The notes below the pieces were generated by a model. That model saw only the letters and a list, made by a program, of their open reading frames with translations. It made no database searches and had not been told where the DNA came from. The position numbers were made by a program, and so were the translations under genes. A stretch of 64,000 bases of DNA, taken from assembly GCA_016764435.1 (NCBI GenBank), contig JAESRX010000007.1, positions 124,001 through 188,000 on the forward strand, read 5' to 3'. The stretch's first letter is position 1. Each line of letters starts with the position of its first letter. The DNA is from Flavobacteriaceae bacterium. Its GTDB lineage: Bacteria; Bacteroidota; Bacteroidia; Flavobacteriales; Flavobacteriaceae. Below, piece after piece: positions 43,846-54,865 of this stretch.

Positions 43846-44916
43846 TTATAAGTTTTTTATAAGAGGTTCTATTTGACTTTGTAGTAGCTGAAGTACTTCT
43901 AATACTTTTTCCTGAGCATTGGCTACAGCGGCTCTTTCAGAGACGATAGCGCTCGTAAAAGTTCCAGGAATATTATCAATGGCTTTAATGGCTTCAATTA
44001 AGGCTTGATTAAATTCAGTATCCAAATCAGTATTGCTAACCATCACAATGTCAGAAAGTCCTTTTCCATCGACAAAATAAGTTCCATTGTAGATATTTGA
44101 AATACTTTTCAAGTTGTTAGAAAAATCAGTTTTTGAGTTGTGACTAAATCTTGATTCTTCTTTTATTTGGTAGGCTTCTCCAGCATTTCCGTTTAAGGGA
44201 TCTTCAATTTTTCCGTTGGCTACTTCGTCAGCAATTGCTATCAATCCGGTAACCAAGGTTTCTAAGGCTGATTTTTGTGAACTAAAGACACTATTACTTT
44301 CTCCAGCAGCTTTAAATACATGCGCATAATTGCTGGTCCATGCCGTGGCTAATTGTTGTGTTCTATTTTTTAAGTTTTCGGTCGCTGCTAGTAAATATTC
44401 AAATTCACGTGGTGTAAAATCTGCCAATTGTTTGTTTCCATCAACTGCCCACAGTAGGAATTCAATAGTATGAAAACCTTTTATTTCATCAATAGCACTT
44501 TCCAAATAGCTTTCGGTTAGTAGGTCTTCGGAAGATAAAACATTGTTTAAATCTACTTCGTTCACTGGCCATGCATCTATTGCTGGATCTACACCGTCTG
44601 TATCTACAGGGCCGAATAAAAAACCTTCCGATTGTTCCCATGGAGCTCTGGAATCCCTCCAGGCTTGTTTCACTTCATCGTAATTAGAGACCGTTCTATT
44701 GCTGTTGAAATCTTTCACTTCGTTGTGTAAAACAGCAGCTTTATTGGCTAGGTCATTATACGTTTCAACAATCACGTTGTCGGTGATGTTATTTAATTGA
44801 GCAGTATAAGATACAGCCACTTTCGGTGTTACTGGGTCGTCGTCATCACAGGCGATAAGATTGATGGAAAGAATGGTTAAAAATGCAATTTTTGCAATGG
44901 TGTTGTAATTTTTCAT
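43846..44916 (-). CDS. Imelysin family lipoprotein
   Basis: This 356-residue lipoprotein (LIAC, Cys23, then an acidic DDDD run) has the imelysin helical domain with the conserved GFHTIEFLLW (GxHxxE signature, about residue 147-156). The companion motif HSKTDFSNNLK is seen further on. Imelysin proteins bind iron or iron chelates at the cell surface. The gene starts 16 bases after the porin stop and is followed after 132 bases by the di-heme gene. Confidence 0.92.
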   Translation of the reverse strand: MKNYNTIAKIAFLTILSINLIACDDDDPVTPKVAVSYTAQLNNITDNVIVETYNDLANKAAVLHNEVKDFNSNRTVSNYDEVKQAWRDSRAPWEQSEGFLFGPVDTDGVDPAIDAWPVNEVDLNNVLSSEDLLTESYLESAIDEIKGFHTIEFLLWAVDGNKQLADFTPREFEYLLAATENLKNRTQQLATAWTSNYAHVFKAAGESNSVFSSQKSALETLVTGLIAIADEVANGKIEDPLNGNAGEAYQIKEESRFSHNSKTDFSNNLKSISNIYNGTYFVDGKGLSDIVMVSNTDLDTEFNQALIEAIKAIDNIPGTFTSAIVSERAAVANAQEKVLEVLQLLQSQIEPLIKNL

Positions 44917-44932
44917 TTTTGTTGTTGAATTA

Positions 44933-46144
44933 TTAATTAATAGTGAATCCCATTCCTAATAGGAAGGTTTTTTCTTTGTTTTCTGAGGTTAATCCTAAGG
45001 TGTTTATGGCATAATGTGCTTTTAGATTTATGGTTGGATGTATCATGTAATTGATTCCGGCTGTTAGCACACTACGTTGCCATCGGGGATTGTCAAAAAC
45101 ATCTCCAGCAGTAGTGTGCATACTGTCGTAAAAATCATAACGAGTAAATAGGAATAATTTTTTGTGGTTATTCGTACTGTATAGCGACTGGATGTTATAT
45201 CCAATTTCTGCATAATATCCCAAGGCATTTTTAGCCACCGGTGTCCGTTTTACATTTAAATTGTTGGATAATTTTTTATTGGCGATTGTAATCTTATCTG
45301 AATTCTGAAGATTTCCAACTAAAATCATGCCCCTTATTTTTAGATTTTCAGTTTCTATATTGATGTGGAAATCTATGATAGCAATCCTGCTTTTTACATG
45401 GTCCAAGTCTGGTTTAGGCCGGTTTCTATTGGTATTTCCTACATACGTACTAAATCCTAAAAATCCACCACCTTTTAAGTTATAATCAAGTCTACTAGAA
45501 AAGGCGAGGTTATTCGTGTTGATGGTTTCAAAGCGGGTTTGATGTCCTCTTTTTATCCAATTAGCGGATGTGAATCCAACGCTGGATAATCCGTTTACGA
45601 GGAATAGCTTATAGCTAAACTGTTTCTTTTTTCCAAGATCTCCTAATAATTCAATCCCATTTTCATACCAACCCATGGGTAATAAGGCACTTTCCATAGG
45701 GGATCTATATCCGGTAAAATACTGAGTAGGAGTGTCTAATTTTGAAGCGTTTCCCATGTATAATTTTATCCGACCAATGCGGAAGTTTAGCCAGGGTTTA
45801 TAAAGAAATAAGAGGTTTAATTGTTCTAACTTTACCGCACCACCAGCCTCTAATTCTGTTTCGTATTCTCCAAATTCTTCAAATTTATCGAGTTCCATGG
45901 TGATTCCTGTCCCACCGTGCTCAAATTCAAATTCTGTTTTTAATTGAATTCTATCGGTAAAATTATATTTCAGGTATATATTTAAGCGTTCCGTATCAAA
46001 GCTATTCCGTTTGTCTTGGTCTGTGTCCCAATTAAAATCGTAATAGTTGACAACGCCATAGGCTTTATATTCAATTTTTTTGAGTTGTTGTGCTTGGGAG
46101 ATTAAAAATGAGAATAGAAATAATAATAGAGTCGTAGGTTTCAT
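44933..46144 (-). CDS. Porin-like outer-membrane protein
   Basis: This 403-residue protein has a signal peptide (ending LISQAQQ) and many amphipathic beta strands of porin type: FTDRIQLKTEFEFEHG, NFRIGRIKLYMG, a loop GYRSPMESALLPMGW and a final strand ending FLLGMGFTIN. It belongs with OprP/phosphate-selective-like barrels found beside imelysin genes. It is the first gene of the iron-type unit, so it is probably the outer-membrane pore for this substrate. A palindrome lies about 73 bases upstream. Confidence 0.82.
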   Translation of the reverse strand: MKPTTLLLFLFSFLISQAQQLKKIEYKAYGVVNYYDFNWDTDQDKRNSFDTERLNIYLKYNFTDRIQLKTEFEFEHGGTGITMELDKFEEFGEYETELEAGGAVKLEQLNLLFLYKPWLNFRIGRIKLYMGNASKLDTPTQYFTGYRSPMESALLPMGWYENGIELLGDLGKKKQFSYKLFLVNGLSSVGFTSANWIKRGHQTRFETINTNNLAFSSRLDYNLKGGGFLGFSTYVGNTNRNRPKPDLDHVKSRIAIIDFHINIETENLKIRGMILVGNLQNSDKITIANKKLSNNLNVKRTPVAKNALGYYAEIGYNIQSLYSTNNHKKLFLFTRYDFYDSMHTTAGDVFDNPRWQRSVLTAGINYMIHPTINLKAHYAINTLGLTSENKEKTFLLGMGFTIN

Positions 46145-46216
46145 GCTGTAGTTTGATGGTTCTAGTATTTGACAAATGTAAACCGTATTCTTATTTAGAC
46201 CAAGTAAAAATAATGT

Positions 46217-46237
46217 TATTTTGAATTGTTCTAAATA
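46217..46237. promoter_or_regulatory. Palindromic operator candidate upstream of the porin-imelysin unit
   Basis: TATTTTGAA-TTG-TTCTAAATA is a 9-3-9 inverted repeat with a single mismatch. A further TTATTTAGAC half-site lies at 46191-46200. These are the only structured elements I found in the 421-base gap 46145-46565, the remainder being AT-rich leader for rocD and the porin gene. Its similarity to 42125-42143 and the iron-type genes suggest a Fur-like site. Confidence 0.5.
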
Positions 46238-46565
46238 ATAATATTTAATAAATTGAAATCCAGCATTGTATGTGTTGTGTTTTTAATGAAATAAATGGGT
46301 TTTTAAGCCGGTCTATTAAAAAAAACGTAAAATAGCAGGAATAATGATACCTCGAAGGGGAGAGAAACGTGCACTAAATGTAAGTTAAGGTCTTTTCGAG
46401 CAACTAAGTTTTTAGAAATGTACTAGCATTTTCATTTTATTATGTATCAAATCGTAGAAATAGGGAAATAATACGTGATATATTTTGTAATTTGCATGCA
46501 TATTTGGATGATTTCTCTCCATAAGAAGGAATTGGGATTTTTTTATTTTAAAACTTATTTTTACA

Positions 46566-47801
46566 ATGAGTACTACACAATTGTCATCAGAACAAGTAAT
46601 TGAATTAGAAAACAAGTACGGCGCACATAATTATCACCCATTACCAGTGGTGTTAACGAAAGGAGAAGGCGTATACGTTTGGGATGTTGAAGGAAAGAAA
46701 TATTATGATTTTTTATCTGCATATTCTGCCGTCAATCAAGGACACTGTCACCCGAAAATAGTTGCGGCTTTGACAGAGCAAGCGCAAAAATTAACTTTAA
46801 CTTCTCGCGCATTTTATAACGATGTTCTATGTAAATACGAAGCATATGTAACCTCTTATTTTGGTTTTGATAAAGTTTTACCGATGAATACCGGAGCAGA
46901 AGCTGTGGAAACGGCTATTAAACTTTGTCGTAAATGGGCATACGAAGTAAACGGAATTGAAGAAAACGAAGCGAAGATTATAGTTTGTGAGAACAATTTC
47001 CACGGACGTACTACGACTATCATTTCTTTCTCAAATGATGAGGATGCTCGTAAAAACTTTGGACCTTACACACCAGGTTTCTTGAAAATACCTTACGATA
47101 ACTTGGTTGCTTTAGAGGAAATGTTGAAAACCGAAAAAAATATTGCAGGGTTTTTAGTGGAGCCGATTCAAGGTGAAGCAGGCGTATATGTTCCTACAGA
47201 AGGGTATTTATCCAAAGCAAAAGCGTTGTGTGAAAAATACAATGTGTTGTTTATTGCGGATGAGGTTCAGACAGGTGTTGCGAGAACAGGTAAATTATTG
47301 GCTGTTAATTACGAAAATGTACAAGCAGACATTCTTATTTTAGGGAAAGCTTTATCAGGAGGAGTTTATCCAGTTTCTGCAGTGTTAGCAAACGACGAAA
47401 TTATGAATGTAATTAAGCCAGGACAGCACGGTTCTACTTTTGGAGGAAATCCAATTGCTGCGGCAGTGGCGGTTGCAGCATTAGACGTGGTTAAAGAAGA
47501 AAAATTAGCGGAGAACGCTGCGTATTTAGGTGAGATTTTTAGAAAAGAAATCGCTGCCTTTGCAACGACCTGTGATTTAGTATTGTCAGTTAGAGGGAAA
47601 GGGCTTTTAAATGCCATCTTAATCAACGATACCGAAGACAGTACCACCGCTTGGGATTTATGTATGAAATTACGTGATAATGGCTTATTAGCGAAACCTA
47701 CCCATGGTAACATAATCCGATTTGCACCACCCTTAGTAATGAATGAGGAGCAATTGATGGAATGTATTGCAATTATCAAAAAAACATTGTCAGAGTTTTA
47801 A
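46566..47801 (+). CDS. rocD: Ornithine--oxo-acid transaminase
   Basis: This 411-residue class III aminotransferase has [12 protein letters not shown], the RTTTIISFS strand, [26 protein letters not shown] and the PLP lysine in [15 protein letters not shown]. The text [26 protein letters not shown] near the start is the RocD/OAT pattern. It interconverts ornithine and glutamate-semialdehyde in arginine/proline metabolism. It is a single gene ending at a bidirectional terminator. Confidence 0.95.
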   Translation: MSTTQLSSEQVIELENKYGAHNYHPLPVVLTKGEGVYVWDVEGKKYYDFLSAYSAVNQGHCHPKIVAALTEQAQKLTLTSRAFYNDVLCKYEAYVTSYFGFDKVLPMNTGAEAVETAIKLCRKWAYEVNGIEENEAKIIVCENNFHGRTTTIISFSNDEDARKNFGPYTPGFLKIPYDNLVALEEMLKTEKNIAGFLVEPIQGEAGVYVPTEGYLSKAKALCEKYNVLFIADEVQTGVARTGKLLAVNYENVQADILILGKALSGGVYPVSAVLANDEIMNVIKPGQHGSTFGGNPIAAAVAVAALDVVKEEKLAENAAYLGEIFRKEIAAFATTCDLVLSVRGKGLLNAILINDTEDSTTAWDLCMKLRDNGLLAKPTHGNIIRFAPPLVMNEEQLMECIAIIKKTLSEF

Positions 47802-47824
47802 TTGATGTTGTTTTATAGGCATAA

Positions 47825-47853
47825 AAAAAGGCTCGCAAATTGCGAGCCTTTTT
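47825..47853. terminator. Bidirectional terminator between rocD and the helicase gene
   Basis: AAAAAGGCTCGCA (47825-47837) pairs with TGCGAGCCTTTTT (47841-47853), loop AAT. Confidence 0.92.
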
Positions 47854-47875
47854 AATTTTATAATTGCTAGTAAGA

Positions 47876-49750
47876 TTAGTCTCTACGACGTCTTCTGCTA
47901 GAAAATTCTCTGTTATCACCACCGCGATTTTCACCACCACGATCAGAACGATCAGGACGATCACTTCTGTTACGTCCAAATTTAGCTCCGGCACCTCTGT
48001 CTCCACGGTCACCATCACTTCTTGGGCTTCTTCTTCTGTCTCCACCACGGTCGTTTCTTTCTCTTCCGCCGTCTCTTCCGCCTTCTCTACGTCCGCGACT
48101 TCTTCCGCCTCCGCCGCCACTACGACCAGATCTTTTCTTTTCTGTGATTTCTACATTAACGGTACGTCCGTTAAATTCTGCTTTGTCATCTTGGAAAGAA
48201 GCAACTGTGTCTTCTGTAAACGCTTTGTCTACCTCGAAAAATGAGAATGAATCTAAAATTTCGATTTGTCCAATTTGAAGATTGTTAGTAATTCCTTGGT
48301 CATTAATCAAGCCAATTAAATTAGCAGGTCTTAAACCATCTCTACGTCCAATGTTAATAAAGAAACGAGACATGTTTTCGTCTACCTCACGTCTTCCACG
48401 TTCATCACGATCACGTCCTGCAGATTCATTGTTTAAATCTGGTGCGTTTTTGTAATAGTTTAAGAATGTATTGAATTCTAAAGAAACAAAACGTTTGATT
48501 AACTCATCACGATCCATTCCTTCCAACTTTTCGTTGATAGAAGGTAAGAACTCGTTAATTTGAGTGTCACTTACATCAATATCCTTTACTTTATCAATCA
48601 ATTTCATCAATTGAATTTGACAAATTTCTTCACCAGTAGGTATTTTTCCTTCTTTGAATTTTCTACCAATTATCTTTTCAATAGGGAATAATTTTCCTTT
48701 TTCACGACGTGTTACTAAAGCGATAGAGATTCCTTTTTTACCAGCTCGTCCAGTTCTACCACTACGGTGAGTGTACGATTCTATTTGGTCTGGTAATTTA
48801 TGATTGATTACGTGTGTTAGTTCAGTAACATCTAGACCACGCGCAGCTACATCCGTTGCTACTAATATCTGTACATGTTTTTTTCTGAATTTTTGCATTA
48901 CAGAATCACGTTGTGCTTGAGATAAATCTCCGTGCAACGCTTCTGCACTATAACCATCTTTGATTAATTTATCAGCAACTTCCTGAGTTTCTCTACGAGT
49001 TCTACAGAAAATGATACTGTATATATCTGGATTAACATCCGCAATACGTTTTAAGGCTAAATAACGAGAACGGTCATTCACGATGTAATATTCGTGACTT
49101 ACGTTTTCTGTTGCTTTGTTTTTTTCTCCTGAAGTAATTTCAACAGGGTTGGTCATGTAGTTACGAGCAATAGACTCAACTTCTTTTGGGAAAGTAGCAG
49201 AGAATAACATGGTTTGTTTAGAGTCTGGAGTCGCATCTAAAATCTTATCCAATTCCTCTTTGAACCCCATGTTCAACATTTCATCTGCTTCATCCAATAC
49301 TAACCATTGGATTTGACCTAGATTTAAAGCTCTACGCTTAATTAAATCACAAGTTCTTCCTGGTGTACCAACAATAATTTGTGCTCCTCTTTTAATTTGA
49401 CGGATTTGATCTTCAATACTAGCTCCTCCGTATACGGTTGCAACTTTAACACCTTTTTGGTATTTTGCAAACTCTCTAATATTGTTTCCAATTTGTACCG
49501 CTAATTCACGGGTTGGAGATAATATGATCGCTTGCGCTTGGTTGCTATTGGTATCCAATAATTGTAATATTGGCAAACTAAAAGCAGCTGTTTTACCAGT
49601 TCCTGTTTGAGCAAAAGCTTTTAAATCGTCCGTAGATTTTATAATCTGTGGAATAGCACTTGCTTGAATTTGTGTTGGTTCTTTGTAGCCTAAATCGGCT
49701 AGGGCGTTTGCAATTTCATCATTCAGCCCTAATTCTTTAAATATCGACAT
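47876..49750 (-). CDS. DEAD-box ATP-dependent RNA helicase with DbpA-like domain and RGG tail
   Basis: This 624-residue protein has the helicase motifs AQTGTGKT (47-54), SPTRELAVQ, TPGR, DEADEML, SATFP and HRSGRTGRAG. It ends in a DbpA-type RNA-binding domain (about 453-535) and an Arg/Gly/Asp-rich low-complexity tail (about 537-624). This architecture matches CsdA/DeaD-like cold-shock helicases that remodel structured RNA and ribosome assembly intermediates. The sequence opens MSIFKELGLNDEIANAL, the expected start. Confidence 0.95.
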   Translation of the reverse strand: MSIFKELGLNDEIANALADLGYKEPTQIQASAIPQIIKSTDDLKAFAQTGTGKTAAFSLPILQLLDTNSNQAQAIILSPTRELAVQIGNNIREFAKYQKGVKVATVYGGASIEDQIRQIKRGAQIIVGTPGRTCDLIKRRALNLGQIQWLVLDEADEMLNMGFKEELDKILDATPDSKQTMLFSATFPKEVESIARNYMTNPVEITSGEKNKATENVSHEYYIVNDRSRYLALKRIADVNPDIYSIIFCRTRRETQEVADKLIKDGYSAEALHGDLSQAQRDSVMQKFRKKHVQILVATDVAARGLDVTELTHVINHKLPDQIESYTHRSGRTGRAGKKGISIALVTRREKGKLFPIEKIIGRKFKEGKIPTGEEICQIQLMKLIDKVKDIDVSDTQINEFLPSINEKLEGMDRDELIKRFVSLEFNTFLNYYKNAPDLNNESAGRDRDERGRREVDENMSRFFINIGRRDGLRPANLIGLINDQGITNNLQIGQIEILDSFSFFEVDKAFTEDTVASFQDDKAEFNGRTVNVEITEKKRSGRSGGGGGRSRGRREGGRDGGRERNDRGGDRRRSPRSDGDRGDRGAGAKFGRNRSDRPDRSDRGGENRGGDNREFSSRRRRRD

Positions 49751-49847
49751 TCTGTAAATTTATTTGATTTACAGACGTCCTGCGTTCCTGTAAATCGGTT
49801 TCAGCGGGCAAAGGTACAAATTAATTTAATATCTTTTACTGGATTTT

Positions 49848-51263
49848 CTATTTTATTAATTGCTTCAATTGTGGAGAGAAGAACTTAGAATTAAAATAAG
49901 CAAATCCGTTTATAACGGTTCCTTTGTTATTGATAATGATACTTCTAGGGTATTGGCTTGAGAAATAGGAATGTGCTAATCCGTTTTTCGGAATTTTGTA
50001 TTGGGCGCCTAAATTTAGTTTTTGTTTTTTATTGGCTATAATAAAATCGTCATTTATTTGAATTCCGACGAATAAAATGGTTGGAAATTGCTTTCTGAAG
50101 TACGATAATCGCATGGATAAATACTTAGGACTCATAAATTCTGTGGACCAGAAATACAATATAGTAGGCTTGTCTTTTATGATTTCTCCTACAGAAACAA
50201 TTTCATTGTTTGCATTGATAAGATTAAAAGGAGAGAGTGGCTGGTTATTTTTTATAAGATTACTCTCTTTTATAAGGACTTCTATTTCTTTTTTAAACGC
50301 ACTGTTTTCGCAGTTGTCTAAAAATATCTTTAAATTTCTGTCAGAAAAAGAACAGGTGCTGTTCCCTTTTAAAAAATCATTGACCAAGACACTTTTTAAT
50401 AGTTTATCTTTAAAAGCCCCTTGTGCTATATTCGCTGCGATTACTTCTAACATATTTGTCGCAAGTACTTGGCATTCTTTATGCGTAGCTATTTTTTTAT
50501 AACCAGCATTGTAAATATAGTTGGTTACATAATTGGTGTACGGGTAAAATGAAATGAGTGCATTATCATTTAAATTAATATGTTTTCTGTAGTCGTAAAA
50601 ACGATCCGATAATACAGGGAATTCAGCGAGTTTTAGGGCGTGTTTGTGAAAATAACTATAGGCTTCTTTTCTTCTTAGGAATGGAAAAGTAATGGAGGCC
50701 TCTGCTAAATGTATAAAACCTGTAGAGATATCTTCAACAGCTGATTTAAATTGAGAAAGTGTGGCTTCTCTCAAATGGAGTATAGAATCTAATTTAAAAG
50801 TGAATTTTTCTTCTTCAAATCCATAATAACTACCAATAATTTTTTCGTCATTTTCTATATTGAGAAGTGAATTTACTAGAAATTCATTTTTTTCACTTCC
50901 TCGACCACTAAATACTAAGTTTTCATCAAAATCCCAGGTGTTTAAATGAATCAATACACTATCTGTTGGTTCTAAGTAAATATATTGGAATTCTAGCCCA
51001 TGTTTAAAGGTATACAAGCCTTCTTCTAAGTTTTTAAATTTTTTGAGAAAAGTATTGTGTATTCCTAATCGAATGGTGTCTATGGCTTGTCCATCTTTTA
51101 AAAAGAGGATCAGATCTCCTTTAGGGTTTTTTATATGACCACCAAAATAGGCAAAGGTATCTTTATCTTCGCTTGTAGTACAACTATATAGGAAGGGAAA
51201 AACGAGGATAGCAAGGATTAAGCTATGATATTTATTTCGTATCAAATTATTACTATTTTGCAT
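49848..51263 (-). CDS. TlpA/thioredoxin-fold lipoprotein lacking the CxxC motif
   Basis: This 471-residue lipoprotein (LYSC, Cys28) has an N-terminal beta domain (DUF4369-like, about 35-120), a helical middle and a thioredoxin-like fold at about 340-471. The usual FWATWCxxC reads FWSTEFMSP (371-379), so both redox cysteines are missing. Otherwise the domain keeps the ILYFWS strand, the FPTILFVGI strand and SIIINNKGTV. It is unlikely to be a disulfide reductase; it may be a binding or structural relative. Periplasmic and membrane-tethered. Confidence 0.78.
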   Translation of the reverse strand: MQNSNNLIRNKYHSLILAILVFPFLYSCTTSEDKDTFAYFGGHIKNPKGDLILFLKDGQAIDTIRLGIHNTFLKKFKNLEEGLYTFKHGLEFQYIYLEPTDSVLIHLNTWDFDENLVFSGRGSEKNEFLVNSLLNIENDEKIIGSYYGFEEEKFTFKLDSILHLREATLSQFKSAVEDISTGFIHLAEASITFPFLRRKEAYSYFHKHALKLAEFPVLSDRFYDYRKHINLNDNALISFYPYTNYVTNYIYNAGYKKIATHKECQVLATNMLEVIAANIAQGAFKDKLLKSVLVNDFLKGNSTCSFSDRNLKIFLDNCENSAFKKEIEVLIKESNLIKNNQPLSPFNLINANNEIVSVGEIIKDKPTILYFWSTEFMSPKYLSMRLSYFRKQFPTILFVGIQINDDFIIANKKQKLNLGAQYKIPKNGLAHSYFSSQYPRSIIINNKGTVINGFAYFNSKFFSPQLKQLIK

Positions 51264-51314
51264 TCACACAAAAATACTTTCTTTTAGGCTGTGATGTTGT
51301 TAACGTGTTGTTAA

Positions 51315-53018
<1,704 letters not shown>

Positions 53019-53042
53019 TTGAATACCTACATAATAGTCTAT

Positions 53043-53074
53043 AAAAAAAGGAAGCTAATTAGCTTCCTTTTTTT
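53043..53074. terminator. Bidirectional terminator overlapping the Spy-like gene stop
   Basis: AAAAAAAGGAAGCT (53043-53056) pairs with AGCTTCCTTTTTTT (53061-53074) around AATT. The stop of the convergent gene at 53055-53057 lies in the stem. Confidence 0.9.
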
Positions 53075-53528
53075 TGGGGCCTCTTCGGCGGTATTCTTTA
53101 AAAATTTGGTGCCTGAAATCACGTTCTGCCTTAGTGAGTTTGATTATTTTTTTAGCGGATATTACATGTTGTAAGTCTGGAAATAAGCGTTCTTGGATCA
53201 TTGCTTTTTTCTTTTTTAAAGCAATGATTTTTTCGACTATTTTTAGAGCATCACTATCGGATATGTTTTCGATACCTCCTAATTCATCTACTTGTTTTTT
53301 AATACCTCTTTCTAAAAGGCGACTTATTTTTTTGTAGGCAACATGGTGCTTGTTGTAGATTGGCCAAAACTGTTCTGCTTCTTTCACTGTTAGGTCTAGT
53401 TCGTCTGTGATAAAAGCTATTTTTAAGGCTTTAAATTTCTCATGGCTGATTCTGTGTTGTTTTTGTGCATGTATGCTGCTAAACAATCCAACAGAAAATA
53501 AGAGTAAAAATAAGAATTGTTTTTTCAT
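53055..53528 (-). CDS. Small periplasmic Spy/CpxP-like helical protein
   Basis: This 157-residue exported protein has a signal ending SSIHAQ, a helical basic body with LDLTVKEAEQFWPIYNKH and a later LTKAERDFRHQIFKEYRRRG. The LTxxE-AxxFWPIY signature is typical of the small proteins labelled sensor of ECF-type sigma factor in Flavobacteriia and is reminiscent of Spy/CpxP. It follows the sigma and membrane-protein genes on the same strand, so it likely belongs to their regulon. Confidence 0.78.
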   Translation of the reverse strand: MKKQFLFLLLFSVGLFSSIHAQKQHRISHEKFKALKIAFITDELDLTVKEAEQFWPIYNKHHVAYKKISRLLERGIKKQVDELGGIENISDSDALKIVEKIIALKKKKAMIQERLFPDLQHVISAKKIIKLTKAERDFRHQIFKEYRRRGPKKKEAN

Positions 53529-53606
53529 CTGTTTATTTTTTAACCCGTTTTATAATTAAGGGTATTCGTTATATATCTGTACTGTCTTAAACGATTTACG
53601 TTTTTT

Positions 53607-54233
53607 TTAATCGTTAAAGAGTATGTTTTCTAGGGAGCTACTCTCTAGGAAATCTAGTGCTTGTTCATCATTAAAAATAGTGCTAAAATCATCTAATTCT
53701 AATGTGACATCTGTTACTTGGGCTGTGAAATCTTCTACGCTGAAGACGAGGTCTCCATTCTCGACCCATGATTCTATATCGCTATTCGAAATGTTTTCAA
53801 AAGGAACAGCATTGGATTTATCTCCAGTATTAAGGGTAAATAGCAATAGGAGTGAAGCCGCTATCGCGATGGGACCCAGTACCTTGATGAAAACGGTATT
53901 AAAACGAAGTAATTTACCTTTCTTAGGGAGTTTTTTAAGTACGCTGTCTTCAATGCTGTCAAAATAACCAACGGGAACAGAGGTGTTATTAGGACTGTCT
54001 TTATATAGGATTTCTGATTGTAATTTTGCAATTACAGACAATTCTAATTTTTTTAGCGCGCCTTTTGGAAGTTTAAAACGTAAGGGGTCATCTAAACGAA
54101 TTTTTTCCAATTCAATTCCTGATGCCACAGCGTCTTCCACATTTTTAAAATAATCCAATGGAGTTTCAAAATTGTTTTTTCGAGTACGAGTACTTAAAAA
54201 AGGAAGGCTATGTTTATTGTGATCAGGTTTCAT
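53607..54233 (-). CDS. Single-pass membrane protein, probable anti-sigma factor
   Basis: This 208-residue protein has an N-terminal cytoplasmic part (about 1-107), one transmembrane helix (about 109-128) and an acidic C-terminal periplasmic part. Two repeated stretches begin FETPLDYFKNVEDAV and VPVGYFDSIEDSVL, each a P-x-x-YF-x-x-x-ED-x-V motif. It lacks a zinc-type HxxxCxxC site, so it is not a ZAS-type anti-sigma. Its location 32 bases after the ECF sigma gene suggests it restrains that sigma. Confidence 0.65.
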   Translation of the reverse strand: MKPDHNKHSLPFLSTRTRKNNFETPLDYFKNVEDAVASGIELEKIRLDDPLRFKLPKGALKKLELSVIAKLQSEILYKDSPNNTSVPVGYFDSIEDSVLKKLPKKGKLLRFNTVFIKVLGPIAIAASLLLLFTLNTGDKSNAVPFENISNSDIESWVENGDLVFSVEDFTAQVTDVTLELDDFSTIFNDEQALDFLESSSLENILFND

Positions 54234-54265
54234 GAGTTTAGAGGGTGCGTTTGTACCTTGATTGT

Positions 54266-54808
54266 TTAATGGTTTTTAATTAATTTTTCTATCTTTTTGA
54301 CGGCATGAAAATAGGAAGCCTTTAAGGCGCCCACGGAAGTGTCTAAGATTTCAGAAATTTCTGTATATTTTAGTTCTTCGTAATATTTCATGTTAAAAAC
54401 AAGTTGTTGTTTTTGTGGTAAACTTAAAATGGCTTGTTGTAGTAAAAGTTGAATCTCATCACCAGAAAAATAGACGTCAGATTGTAATGAGGTCCCGAGT
54501 TCTGTGTGTAGCTCACTGATATCAATATGGTTTTCCTTCGCCCGTTTGTTTATAAAAGTGATGGCTTCATTTGTTGCGATGCGATACATCCAAGAGAAAA
54601 GTTTACTTTCCCCTTTAAAATTATGAATGCTTTTAAATACCTTTATAAAAGTGTTTTGTAGTACATCATCAGCATCGTCATGTGAAATCACTATTTTTCG
54701 AATATGCCAATACAACCGTTCTTTATACAGCGTCATAAGGCTCCGAAAGGCTTTTTCTTTCGTAGGAGCATTTTGAAGCGCTGTGATGAGCTGCTGTTCG
54801 TCGTTCAC
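54266..54808 (-). CDS. ECF-type RNA polymerase sigma factor
   Basis: This 180-residue sigma has region 2 (DADDVLQNTFIKVFKSIHNF and SWMYRIATNEAI) and region 4 (LPQKQQLVFNMKYYEELKYTEISEIL and VGALKASYFHAVKKI). The start is GTG at 54808, just after an upstream stop in frame, so no longer version exists. It directs RNA polymerase to a stress or envelope regulon, probably controlled by the downstream membrane protein. Confidence 0.92.
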   Translation of the reverse strand: MNDEQQLITALQNAPTKEKAFRSLMTLYKERLYWHIRKIVISHDDADDVLQNTFIKVFKSIHNFKGESKLFSWMYRIATNEAITFINKRAKENHIDISELHTELGTSLQSDVYFSGDEIQLLLQQAILSLPQKQQLVFNMKYYEELKYTEISEILDTSVGALKASYFHAVKKIEKLIKNH

Positions 54809-54865
54809 TAGTGGTTTTTTAGTTTAGACTTCCTTTTTTTAAAAAGGTTTAACCAATAAGTAGGA

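Noticed and set aside
47776..48244. Long frames on both strands opposite the helicase tail (Glu/Val- and Ser/Thr-rich).
   Set aside because: They are mirror translations of the Arg/Gly repeat-like tail, with monotonous composition and no start signal or homology.
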